32,509 nucleotides of DNA, from positions 1 to 32,509 of the forward strand of contig CALUPB010000026.1 of the NCBI GenBank assembly GCA_944322585.1. The letters run 5' to 3'. The notes beneath the pieces are model-generated. The model was not told the DNA's origin, made no database searches, and was given only the letters and a program-made list of their open reading frames with translations. This DNA is from an uncultured Bacteroidales bacterium (lineage in GTDB: Bacteria > Bacteroidota > Bacteroidia > Bacteroidales > UBA932). Numbering within the stretch: position 1 is the first letter of the stretch; every line of letters begins with the position of its first letter. Below, in pieces: positions 8,881 to 16,624 of this stretch. The position numbers and the translations under genes are program-made.

Positions 8881-10722
8881 ATGACTACGATGAAAAAAAT
8901 ATTACCGATTATGCTGCTGACGGCAGGGGCATTTGCCATGACATCCTGCTCTGACTTCCTTTCCAGAAGCCCGTATGACGAAATCAGCAGCGAGGAGTTC
9001 TGGAAGTCGGAGAAAGACCTGGAGCTCTATGCCACAGGCTTTATCCAGAGGATGATACCTGCGGAATCCACCATTACGAGGGGTGATGCCAATACCGACA
9101 TGTGCGCCCTGAGTCTTGCCACCGACCTGCTCCGTCCGGATGCAGTCGTGTCGGCGGACAACCAGACGGGATGGTCCGAAAGCGACTGGACCAATCTGCG
9201 CAGAATCAACTACATGCTGGACAATATGTCCAAATGCAAGGGCGTGGTGTCCGACGAGGTGTATAACCATTATGAAGGGGTTGCACGTTTTTGGAGGGCA
9301 TGGTTCTACTACGGCAAGATCCGTACGTTCGGCTCGGTGCCCTGGTATGAGCATGTGATACAGTCCAGCGACACGGAGGCTCTCTACAAGGGACGCGATT
9401 CCCGCGAATATGTGATGGACCGCATCCTTGACGACCTTAATTTCGCTGCGACAAACTGTTCGTCTTCCGCTGAATATACCGCCGGCTCATGCCTTGTCAG
9501 CAAATGGGTCGCCCTGGCATTCAAATCCCGCGTGTGCCTGTTCGAGGGTACATACAGGAAATACCATACTGTGGACCCTGCCACGCAGAAGGCCTGGGAC
9601 GTTTCATACAATGAGAACGACAAGTTCCTGCGCGAGGCGGCTGCCGCAGCGAAGGAGATTATGGACGACGGCCCTTATTCACTTGTCACGGGCGATGTCA
9701 GCACTGTCTACCGTTCGCTTTTCACAAGTGCCGCCCTCAATACCCAGGAGGTGATCTTCGGAAGGGAGTACAGCCAGTCGCTTTCGGTCTTCCATGAGGC
9801 CAGCTGGGTGTTTTTCTCCCCGACCTACGGTTCGAGGATTTCCCTTGTCAAGAGCTTTGTGGACACTTACCTGATGGCCGACGGTACTCCGTTTACATCC
9901 CAGGACGGGTATGAAAGGGAATATTTCTACAATGACGCCACACAGGAGAGCGAGTTCGACAACCGGGATGCACGTCTTGCCCAGACGATAGCGACTCCGG
10001 GCTATATGCAGACCAATGACGGGGTCACTGCCCTCTATTCTCCGAACTGGACCGTCACCCGTACCGGATACCAGCCTATCAAATGGTGCCTGGACAGCGA
10101 CGAGGGAGGAGTGTACGAGCGTGCCGCATCATGGAACTCCCTGCCGGTCATCCGTTACGCAGAGGTGCTTCTCAACTATGCCGAAGCCAAGGCCGAGCTC
10201 GGTGAGTGCGACGAATCGGTGTGGAATGAGACCATCAAGCTGCTGAGGGAAAGGGCAGGTGTGAAATCCATCTATCCGACCGTAGCAGACCCTTACATGC
10301 AGGCATATTTCCTCGATGAGATCACCGACCCTGTCATCCTCGAAATCCGCCGCGAAAGGGGCTGCGAACTCTGTCTTGAGATGGGCCTGAGGTGGGATGA
10401 CCTGATGAGATGGCATATGGGAGACATCCTTTCGAGCGACAATACTCCTTGGAAAGGCATCTATGTCGGGAATACATCCTATTCATATGATATCGACGGG
10501 GATGATGAGGCTGATTTCTATATGACATCCGGCGGAAGCGAGACCGTGAACAGTATCGCGATCATGAATTCCGGTCAGAACCAGTCTTTCTCTATCGATG
10601 ATGACGGCAATATAGTTTGGGAATACAAGAGGGAATGGAAGGAGCGCAACTATATCCGTCCGATCCCTACCACTGCCATCACGAGAAACCCTAATCTCGG
10701 GCAGAATGAACTTTGGAAATGA
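8881..10722 (+). CDS. SusD/RagB-family ligand-binding lipoprotein (locus I)
   Basis: A 613-aa surface lipoprotein that caps the SusC channel and binds its ligand. Signal peptide with lipobox AMTSC (Cys23 from this start; ATG 8890 is an equally good start and begins MKKILPIM). The N-terminus CSDFLSRSPYDEISSEEFWKS is typical of SusD proteins, as are EGVARFWRAWFYYG in the TPR-like region and RYAEVLLNYAEAKAELG followed by IRRERGCELCLEMGLRWDDLMRW. The length is somewhat above the usual 500-600 aa. It begins 4 nt after the SusC stop and ends overlapping the phosphoesterase gene, so all three should be one transcript. The family call is secure; the ligand is unknown. Confidence 0.94.
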   Translation: MTTMKKILPIMLLTAGAFAMTSCSDFLSRSPYDEISSEEFWKSEKDLELYATGFIQRMIPAESTITRGDANTDMCALSLATDLLRPDAVVSADNQTGWSESDWTNLRRINYMLDNMSKCKGVVSDEVYNHYEGVARFWRAWFYYGKIRTFGSVPWYEHVIQSSDTEALYKGRDSREYVMDRILDDLNFAATNCSSSAEYTAGSCLVSKWVALAFKSRVCLFEGTYRKYHTVDPATQKAWDVSYNENDKFLREAAAAAKEIMDDGPYSLVTGDVSTVYRSLFTSAALNTQEVIFGREYSQSLSVFHEASWVFFSPTYGSRISLVKSFVDTYLMADGTPFTSQDGYEREYFYNDATQESEFDNRDARLAQTIATPGYMQTNDGVTALYSPNWTVTRTGYQPIKWCLDSDEGGVYERAASWNSLPVIRYAEVLLNYAEAKAELGECDESVWNETIKLLRERAGVKSIYPTVADPYMQAYFLDEITDPVILEIRRERGCELCLEMGLRWDDLMRWHMGDILSSDNTPWKGIYVGNTSYSYDIDGDDEADFYMTSGGSETVNSIAIMNSGQNQSFSIDDDGNIVWEYKREWKERNYIRPIPTTAITRNPNLGQNELWK

Positions 10723-12374
10723 GACAACAGATGAAAAGGATATTTAAATTTTCCGCTGCATTCATGGTGCTGTCCATGGCTGTGGCATGTGCGAAGACTC
10801 CGGGCTATGACTTCGGGGAGGATGACGGTACACCGGACAGTATCGACGGTACGGAACTGGCCGACGACACCAATCTTTTCGGACAGATTACCGACCAGAA
10901 CGGCAATCCTGTGTCCGGTGTGGCCGTTTCGGACGGGCGTACCGTGGTGACTACCGATGCCAACGGAGTGTACCAGATGAGCAGGAGCAAACTTTCCCGT
11001 TACGTCTTTTACACTACTCCGGCTGGATATGAAATCAACCGTGCCGATGACGGTTACCCTCTGTTCTACCAGACGATAGACCAGACTCAGCGTGTTGCAC
11101 GCAACGATTTCAAACTGACTGCATTGGATGCGCCGGAAACCAATTTCAAGCTGATATGCATTGCCGACCCGCAATGCAAGACGGCGGATAATGTGAGCCG
11201 TTACAGATCAGAGACGGTGCCTGACGTAGAGGAGACTGCCCAGGGATATCTCGATGCGGAGATCCCGGTGTACGGTGTTACCCTCGGGGATATTATCTTC
11301 GATTCCCCTGAGATATGGGAAGACATGAAGGCAACCATGGAAAACCTGAATATTCCTGTATTCCAGACAATAGGTAACCATGACCATCTCCAGAATGTCG
11401 GCAGCGAATCCGAGGCTACCGAGAACTATGAGAAATATCTCGGGCCGAGGGACTACTCTTTCGACAGAGGGGATGCCCATATTGTCGTGATGGACAATGT
11501 CATTTATAAAGGAGGAGCAGGCGGTGCCAATTACAGTGGCGGTATCACCGATGCGCAGCTCGCATGGCTTGAGGCCGACCTTGCGCTTGTGCCTAAGAGC
11601 AAGTTAGTGATTTTCTGCGCCCATATTCCGTTCAGGGACATGAATGATCCTGATGACGAAAGCCAGAAGAACGGCCAGGCCGTGATTGACCTTCTTTCGG
11701 AGTTCGCGGAGGCTCATATGATGATAGGCCATACCCATTACAATGAGAACTGGGTACATCAGGCAGGCGGCAAGAGCATTATCGAGCATATCCACGGCGC
11801 TGCCTGCGGGGCATGGTGGGCATCCACATTCTGTGTGGACGGTTCGCCTAACGGCTATGCAGTGTACAATGTGGACGGAGCATCCATTGACGGCTATTAT
11901 TATAAAGGCACCGACAGGGATGACGGACTTCAGATGAGGGCCTATCCGGGGACTGCCGTTTTCGGTACACAGGGGACGACTACATTCGGATGGGGAGCCA
12001 ATACCTCTACCTACAATGACCCTAAATGCATTGTGGTGAACGTATGGAACGCTATCGTCCCTTCAAGGCTTGAAAGCGGAGCCGATTCCGACCTGCTCTG
12101 GAAGGTGGAACTTTATCAAGGTGGCAACAAGGTATGTGACATGAAGGCCGTCACGACTACCGAATGGTGGGCCTACGGCAATTTCGTCCTCACATGCGGC
12201 AAGTCTACGACCGGAACCTACAGCAATGGCAGGACGCATATATTCTACGGCATGCTGTCATCCGGCGATGCAGATAAAGACACTGATGAAAAACTCGGCT
12301 TCGAGATAAGGGTGACGGACCAGTTCGGCAAAGTCTACAAGTGCAGCAAGTTGAACAGGTCGTTGGCCCAGTAG
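10719..12374 (+). CDS. Calcineurin-like metallophosphoesterase lipoprotein
   Basis: A 551-aa exported phosphoesterase with an N-terminal Ig/carboxypeptidase-regulatory-like domain (about 53-135: GQITDQNGNPVSGV, TTDANGVY), a dinuclear-metal calcineurin-like domain (about 143-345) and a C-terminal beta domain (about 370-551), the architecture of Bacteroidota MetallophosN/MetallophosC proteins. Metal-site motifs: DPQ at 150-152, GD at 190-191, GNHD at 219-222, His302 (CAHIPF) and GHTH at 337-340. The first motif reads D-x-Q rather than the commoner D-x-H. The lipobox is AVAC with Cys24. I use ATG 10719, which overlaps the SusD stop as ATGA and implies translational coupling; ATG 10731 is an alternative. 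It probably hydrolyses phosphomono- or phosphodiesters released from the SusCD ligand; the specificity is inferred. Confidence 0.93.
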   Translation: MRQQMKRIFKFSAAFMVLSMAVACAKTPGYDFGEDDGTPDSIDGTELADDTNLFGQITDQNGNPVSGVAVSDGRTVVTTDANGVYQMSRSKLSRYVFYTTPAGYEINRADDGYPLFYQTIDQTQRVARNDFKLTALDAPETNFKLICIADPQCKTADNVSRYRSETVPDVEETAQGYLDAEIPVYGVTLGDIIFDSPEIWEDMKATMENLNIPVFQTIGNHDHLQNVGSESEATENYEKYLGPRDYSFDRGDAHIVVMDNVIYKGGAGGANYSGGITDAQLAWLEADLALVPKSKLVIFCAHIPFRDMNDPDDESQKNGQAVIDLLSEFAEAHMMIGHTHYNENWVHQAGGKSIIEHIHGAACGAWWASTFCVDGSPNGYAVYNVDGASIDGYYYKGTDRDDGLQMRAYPGTAVFGTQGTTTFGWGANTSTYNDPKCIVVNVWNAIVPSRLESGADSDLLWKVELYQGGNKVCDMKAVTTTEWWAYGNFVLTCGKSTTGTYSNGRTHIFYGMLSSGDADKDTDEKLGFEIRVTDQFGKVYKCSKLNRSLAQ

Positions 12375-12397
12375 GTTCCGGAAAACGGAAAAATCAC

Positions 12398-12405
12398 TAT
12401 CTTTG
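12398..12405 (+). promoter_or_regulatory. mtlD: Candidate -7 element for the mtlD-GDPD operon
   Basis: TATCTTTG matches TAnnTTTG and is identical to the -7 box of the rRNA promoter in this window. No convincing TTTG -33 is visible about 19-20 bp upstream. The start would fall near 12410-12412, directly at the foot of the 11-bp inverted repeat, giving an mRNA that begins with a hairpin about 85 nt before the mtlD start codon. Confidence 0.5.
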
Positions 12406-12409
12406 TAAA

Positions 12410-12473
12410 GATGTGCCGGATTATCCTTGTCCCCCCGCAAGAGCCGGGAAAGGAAATGGCTGTCCGGCACATC
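12410..12473 (+). other. Long hairpin element in the mtlD leader
   Basis: GATGTGCCGGA (12410-12420) and TCCGGCACATC (12463-12473) are perfect 11-bp inverted repeats. The 42-nt interior can fold further: CCCG-CAAGAGC-CGGG, flanked by CCTT/AAGG. No T run follows, so it does not look like a simple terminator of the phosphoesterase gene. Its inner CCCGCAAG...CGGG hairpin recurs inside the larger inverted repeat at 16526-16619. It may be an mRNA-stabilising leader, a regulatory RNA or an intergenic repeat; I cannot decide which. Confidence 0.6.
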
Positions 12474-12496
12474 CTTATATTTGAAAAAATCTTGAA

Positions 12497-13654
12497 ATGA
12501 AAAAAGCAATTCAATTCGGAGCAGGCAACATCGGTCGCGGTTTTATCGGTGCTGTCCTGTCTGAGGCGGGATACCATGTGGTCTTCGCCGATGTCAACAT
12601 GGAAATTGTGGACAGGATAAACAGGGACGGGACATACACCGTACATGTCCTGGATGTAGACAGACATGACATAAGAATCAGCGATATTTCCGCTGTCAAT
12701 TCCGGAGGCGAAGAAATCGTGTCCGAAATCGTCACGGCGGAAATCATCACTACAGCGGTGGGACTCAGGATACTGCAGTATATAGCCCCTGCGATAGCAA
12801 AGGGTATTGCAGCGCGGAGGGCGGCCGGTGAGGAAGCACCCCTGAACATTATCGCCTGCGAAAACGGTATCCGTGCCACTTCCCAGCTCAAGGAGCATGT
12901 CTACAGCCATCTGACGGCGGAAGATGCGTCATGGGCAGATACCCACGTGGGCTTTGTGGACTGTTCCGTGGACCGTATCGTGCCGCCTGTGAGGAGCGAG
13001 AATCCTATAGACGTGGTCGTGGAGGAATTCTATGAGTGGAATGTGGAGGAGAAGTCCTTTGTCGGGCCCGCCCCCCATATCAAGGGAATGAATCTCGCAG
13101 ACAACCTGCTGGCATATATCGAACGCAAACTGTTTACTCTCAATACCGGACATGCCATTACAGCATATCTCGGTGCCATGAAGGGGATTCCGACTATAGA
13201 CAAGAGTATAGCCGACCCTCAGATTGAAGGGATAGTCAGGTCTGCCATGCAGGAGAGCGGCATGGCATTAGTGCGCAAGTTCGGTTTCGACAAGGATGCC
13301 CATTTCGCATATATCGACAAGATTATCGGGAGATTCCGCAATCCGTATCTCAACGATGACGTCACCCGTGTCGGGAGGGAGCCGTTGCGCAAGCTGTCGG
13401 CATCGGACAGGCTCATCAAGCCGCTGATGACGGCTGCGGAATACGGACTGCCTTATGACAGTCTTCTCCTCGGAGTGGGGGCTGCCCTGCATTTCGACAA
13501 TCCGGATGATCCGCAGAGCGTGGAGCTGCAGAAGATGATAGCCGCGGACGGCGTTGCAGGGACCATCGTGAAAGTGGCCGGACTCGAAGCGGGAAGTCCT
13601 GTGGTAGGGGAGATCGTGCAGGCATATGACAGGGTCGTGGAAATCATAGGATAA
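12497..13654 (+). CDS. mtlD: Mannitol-1-phosphate 5-dehydrogenase
   Basis: Cytoplasmic NAD-dependent enzyme that interconverts mannitol-1-phosphate and fructose-6-phosphate. At 385 aa it is close to E. coli MtlD (382). The N-terminal dinucleotide-binding motif FGAGNIGRGFIG is at 7-18, CENGIRATSQLK at 121-132, and the catalytic-region motif KLFTLNTGHA with Lys211, Asn216 and His219, typical of the family's Lys/Asn/His site. It has its own candidate promoter and a structured leader and is followed 27 nt later by a GDPD gene. No mannitol PTS component is in the window, and none is expected in most Bacteroidota, so its substrate may arrive already phosphorylated through the organophosphate antiporter at 14889 (inference). 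It could instead work toward mannitol-phosphate synthesis. Confidence 0.93.
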   Translation: MKKAIQFGAGNIGRGFIGAVLSEAGYHVVFADVNMEIVDRINRDGTYTVHVLDVDRHDIRISDISAVNSGGEEIVSEIVTAEIITTAVGLRILQYIAPAIAKGIAARRAAGEEAPLNIIACENGIRATSQLKEHVYSHLTAEDASWADTHVGFVDCSVDRIVPPVRSENPIDVVVEEFYEWNVEEKSFVGPAPHIKGMNLADNLLAYIERKLFTLNTGHAITAYLGAMKGIPTIDKSIADPQIEGIVRSAMQESGMALVRKFGFDKDAHFAYIDKIIGRFRNPYLNDDVTRVGREPLRKLSASDRLIKPLMTAAEYGLPYDSLLLGVGAALHFDNPDDPQSVELQKMIAADGVAGTIVKVAGLEAGSPVVGEIVQAYDRVVEIIG

Positions 13655-13681
13655 ACCATAGTGCAATTATAAACAGACCTC

Positions 13682-14680
13682 ATGATTATGATGAAAAGAT
13701 TTTTCCAACCCCTTTGCGGTATCGCGGCCATTGCTGCCGTTGCTGCATGTTCGTCCGGGTACGTGGAGCCGGATCCGTCCAAGATAGATTCCATAGAGGA
13801 TCTCCAGGCCTATTTCACCTACAGTCCAGAGCGCGATATCATCATCAGCGGGCACCGTGGCGGTATGATGCCCGGTTATCCCGAGAACTGTATCGAGTCA
13901 TGCGAAAAGACGCTTTCCCTTATGCCGACATTCTTTGAAATAGATTTCAGCTTCACGAAAGACAGCGTCCTCGTGCTGATGCATGACCTGACCATAGACC
14001 GTACCACTACAGGCAAGGGCCGTGTCAGCGACTACACTTATGAGGAGCTGCAGCAGTTCAACCTTGTCGACCGGGACAAGAAAGTCACTCCGTACAGGAT
14101 ACCTACCTTGAAGGAAGTGCTTGAATGGGGGGCAGGTAAAGTCGTGTTCAATTTCGACAACAAGTATATCAATACCAAGGGTGTGAGCGACGAAGTCAAG
14201 CGGGGCAGTCTGGAATATTATGCGAAGCAGCTGCAGCCGGGTGGAGACTGGTCCATGTACCACAACATCATGCTCAGTGTCCGTTCCATAGATGAGGCTT
14301 TGTTCTACTGGAACAAGGGTATCAGGAATGTGATGTTCTGCGTGGAAATCAATTCGGAGGAAGCCTACAGGGCATACGACGAATCCCCTATTCCATGGAA
14401 TTACCTGATGGCCTATATCCGGCTGGATGTCAACCCTGAACTGCAGGATGTGTATGACAGACTGCATGACAACGGGGTAATGATAATGACATCAATCACT
14501 GGATCATCGGACAAGATAAAGAATGCCTATGACAGGAAAGTGGCCTATTTCAGGGATCTTCTCGCGGGGCCGGACATTATCGAGACCGACTATCCGTCTG
14601 AATTCATAGGCCTGCCGTGGTCCCGTGATGAAATACATGCCTATCAGGATGCGGCAATCCGGGGATTCCGGAGAAAATGA
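13682..14680 (+). CDS. Glycerophosphodiester phosphodiesterase (GDPD) lipoprotein, locus I
   Basis: A 332-aa exported GDPD that would hydrolyse glycerophosphodiesters to sn-glycerol-3-phosphate plus an alcohol. Lipobox AVAAC with Cys23. Catalytic and metal residues are visible: HR at 58-59 in GHRGG, PENC at 67-70, Glu86 and Asp88 in EIDFSFTKDSVLVLMHD, His101, and an acidic residue in NFDNK where many homologues have E-x-K. DLTIDRTTTGKGRVSDYT follows the classical GDPD pattern. Met codons at 13682, 13688 and 13691 are all possible starts. It lies between mtlD and a GlpT-type transporter, so its phosphorylated product could be imported directly. Confidence 0.93.
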   Translation: MIMMKRFFQPLCGIAAIAAVAACSSGYVEPDPSKIDSIEDLQAYFTYSPERDIIISGHRGGMMPGYPENCIESCEKTLSLMPTFFEIDFSFTKDSVLVLMHDLTIDRTTTGKGRVSDYTYEELQQFNLVDRDKKVTPYRIPTLKEVLEWGAGKVVFNFDNKYINTKGVSDEVKRGSLEYYAKQLQPGGDWSMYHNIMLSVRSIDEALFYWNKGIRNVMFCVEINSEEAYRAYDESPIPWNYLMAYIRLDVNPELQDVYDRLHDNGVMIMTSITGSSDKIKNAYDRKVAYFRDLLAGPDIIETDYPSEFIGLPWSRDEIHAYQDAAIRGFRRK

Positions 14681-14888
14681 CCGTAGCCTCCGTGCTGGCC
14701 TCGGCGGTATTACGGCCTTCTGCCGGCTCCGGTGATGGAATTCGGCCCGATAATCGGTAATATATTACAGGAAGCCGCAGGAATTAGTATCCGAAAAAAT
14801 CCATGCGACTTCATTAACGGATAATCTGTCAGGCTGATGTGACTATGTTGTATCTGGTCCGTCGGACTGACGTTAAAACAATTAACAG
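14681..14888. other. Intergenic region upstream of the GlpT-type transporter
   Basis: The 208 bp contain a perfect 12-bp palindrome, GTAATATATTAC, at 14757-14768 that could be an operator. No strong TAnnTTTG box is present; TATGTTG near 14844 is a weak match. No gene or clear terminator was found. Confidence 0.4.
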
Positions 14889-16244
14889 ATGTCAAAAGAA
14901 GCGGTACAGACAAGTCCTGCCTATGAAGGAATGACCGGGCAGGAAGTGAAAAAATTCAAATACTGGGAGTACCGTACGATAGCGATGTGCATATTCGGAT
15001 ATGCGCTTTTCTATTTCGTACGCAAGAACCTGAGTATCGCCATGCCGTATCTCAATTCCGAGATGGGCATATCAAAGGCGGATCTCGGATTGTTCCTGAC
15101 CCTGCACGGCCTGGTCTACGGTCTTTCGAAGTTTATAAACGGAATATGGGGCGACCGCAGCAATGCACGCTATTTCCTCGTGGGAGGTATAGTTCTTTGT
15201 TCCGTGTGCAACCTCCTGTTCGGATTCAGTTCGTCCGTGATAGCCCTCGGCATATTCTGGGTGCTGAACGGATGGTTCCAGGGAATGGGCGTGCCTCCGT
15301 GTACGCGCCTGATGACCCACTGGATTGTGCCTGAAAGACTTGCCACCAAAATGTCTTTATGGAACACCTCGCATTCCATCGGAGCAGGACTGGCGATAAT
15401 CTTCTGCGGCTACATGGTGAGCATAGACTGGGGCAGCATCTTCGGTGCCGGCTCCATGCTGTCGCAGCACTGGAGATGGTGCTTCCTGATGCCTGCCACA
15501 CTTGCCCTTCTCGGTGCCCTTATAGTCTGGATCTTTGTCAGGGACACTCCGAAATCGGTAGGATTGCCCGAGTTGAAGACCGGCAAGCCGGAGAAAGAAG
15601 TCCATTCAAGGGCTGAAGCGAATGCAGAGCACAGGGCTTTCCTGAAGAAGAAGGTGTTCCTCAATCCTGTGATATGGACGATCGCTCTCGGGAATTTCTT
15701 CGTCTATATTGTCCGGTTTACCGTTCTGGACTGGGGCCCTACGATGCTGAAAGAGCATCTCGGGATGGATATAAGCCATGCAGGATGGACAGTTGCCGCA
15801 TTCGAGATAGCAGGTCTTGCCGGTATGCTTACGGCCGGCTGGATTACCGACCATGTCTTCGGCGGACGGGCCCCGAGAACATGTGTGATATGTATGCTCA
15901 TGACCATGCTGTGTATGATAGGCCTGTGCTTTGTCGGGGAGCATACTCCTCTGATTGTCGCGATTATCATACTCATGGCTGCCGGGTTCTTCATCTACGG
16001 GCCTCAGGCACTTGTGGGGATTGCGGCTGCGAACATCGCTACCAAGAAGGCTGCGGCCACTGCCGGCGGTTTCTGCGGGCTGTTCGGCTACGGCAGTACG
16101 ATAGTTTCCGGCTGGGGACTCGGGATGCTGGTACAGTACACGGACTGGGAAGTGGCTCTCCATACGCTTGTGGGAGTGGCTCTTGTCGGCGCGATGATTT
16201 TTGCATTCGCATGGAAGGCCAAGCCTAACGGCTACGAAGACTAA
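14889..16244 (+). CDS. glpT: GlpT/UhpT-family organophosphate:phosphate antiporter
   Basis: A 451-aa inner-membrane MFS transporter with about 12 membrane segments that would import glycerol-3-phosphate or a related organophosphate in exchange for phosphate. Family motifs: GYALFYFVRKNLSIAMPYL near the N-terminus, carrying the arginine equivalent to GlpT Arg45; SKFINGIWGDRSNAR; WNTSHSIGAGL; RDTPKSVGLP; and VYIVRFTVLDWGP, carrying the equivalent of Arg269. Both arginines bind substrate phosphate in E. coli GlpT. It follows an exported GDPD, a pairing like glpQ-glpT in Proteobacteria. The exact substrate (glycerol-, hexose- or polyol-phosphate) cannot be read from sequence, and the UhpC/UhpT branch is possible. 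The gene symbol is by family. Confidence 0.9.
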   Translation: MSKEAVQTSPAYEGMTGQEVKKFKYWEYRTIAMCIFGYALFYFVRKNLSIAMPYLNSEMGISKADLGLFLTLHGLVYGLSKFINGIWGDRSNARYFLVGGIVLCSVCNLLFGFSSSVIALGIFWVLNGWFQGMGVPPCTRLMTHWIVPERLATKMSLWNTSHSIGAGLAIIFCGYMVSIDWGSIFGAGSMLSQHWRWCFLMPATLALLGALIVWIFVRDTPKSVGLPELKTGKPEKEVHSRAEANAEHRAFLKKKVFLNPVIWTIALGNFFVYIVRFTVLDWGPTMLKEHLGMDISHAGWTVAAFEIAGLAGMLTAGWITDHVFGGRAPRTCVICMLMTMLCMIGLCFVGEHTPLIVAIIILMAAGFFIYGPQALVGIAAANIATKKAAATAGGFCGLFGYGSTIVSGWGLGMLVQYTDWEVALHTLVGVALVGAMIFAFAWKAKPNGYED

Positions 16245-16272
16245 TATATCGGTTATCCCATCTGTTGTAAAG

Positions 16273-16309
16273 TTGCGAAACGGCTGTTTCCGAAACGGCT
16301 GTTTCGCAA
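16273..16309 (+). terminator. Hairpin after the GlpT-type gene, possible terminator
   Basis: TTGCGAAAC (16273-16281) pairs with GTTTCGCAA (16301-16309). The interior GTTTCCGAAAC can form a second small stem. It lies 28 bp beyond the glpT stop. No T run follows directly, so intrinsic termination is uncertain and it could instead be a processing or stability element. Confidence 0.4.
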
Positions 16310-16476
16310 TTGCAAATATACTCACTTTTTATATAAACCGGCTGTTTTCTGACAGTTCCTAAGAAGTGGCCTTCGGAAATAAACAGAGAGGCCGGCCCAA
16401 AAGGTTTGATAACTCTTTGAGAATCGAATATTCGAAAGAGGAACTGAGGTTGACCTTACGGAAAAACAAGGAAAAA

Positions 16477-16505
16477 GGGGATGACTTTCATTTTTGAGTC
16501 ACCCC
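16477..16505 (-). terminator. Rho-independent terminator downstream of nagB
   Basis: On the minus strand GGGGTGACT pairs with AGTCATCCCC (one bulge) around a 10-nt loop, followed directly by TTTTTCC and a further T-rich tract. It is about 120 bp past the nagB stop, so the nagB transcript would include the long inverted repeat at 16526-16619 in its 3' UTR. Confidence 0.7.
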
Positions 16506-16525
16506 CTCTGTAATCATATAGCTGA

Positions 16526-16619
16526 ATCTCTGAAGCGGTCGGCTCTGCCGGTCCTCCCCGCAAGCGGGTCCCTTCCCTTTTCGGGAGCCAATGCCGCCTA
16601 AGCCGACCGCTTCAGAGAT
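16526..16619. other. 94-bp element with a perfect 19-bp inverted repeat
   Basis: ATCTCTGAAGCGGTCGGCT (16526-16544) and its exact complement (16601-16619) bracket a 56-nt interior. The interior can form CCCG-CAAG-CGGG and TCCC...GGGA stems, giving a branched, cloverleaf-like fold. It starts 5 nt beyond the nagB stop and lies ahead of the nagB terminator, so it would be transcribed as the nagB 3' UTR. There is no transposase and no evident target-site duplication. It may be a structured RNA, a 3'-UTR-derived small RNA or a MITE-like repeat. Confidence 0.7.
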
Positions 16620-16624
16620 CAGAA

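Larger units (their letters stand above)
16245..16624. other. Gene-free intergenic region rich in inverted repeats
   Basis: Between the convergent glpT and nagB genes lie four inverted repeats in 380 bp: 16273-16309, 16413-16440 (CTCTTT...AAAGAG enclosing the 12-bp palindrome TCGAATATTCGA at 16424-16435), 16477-16505 and 16526-16619. A 15-bp unit, CGAAACGGCTGTTTC, is tandemly duplicated at 16276-16290 and 16291-16305, with a degenerate third copy at 16335-16349. A minus-strand TATATTTG (16320-16313) resembles a -7 box. No CDS is supported. Confidence 0.7.

Noticed and set aside
16526-16619. Intact insertion sequence or tRNA-like gene
   Set aside because: There is no transposase or target duplication, and the branched fold lacks anticodon and T-loop signatures.
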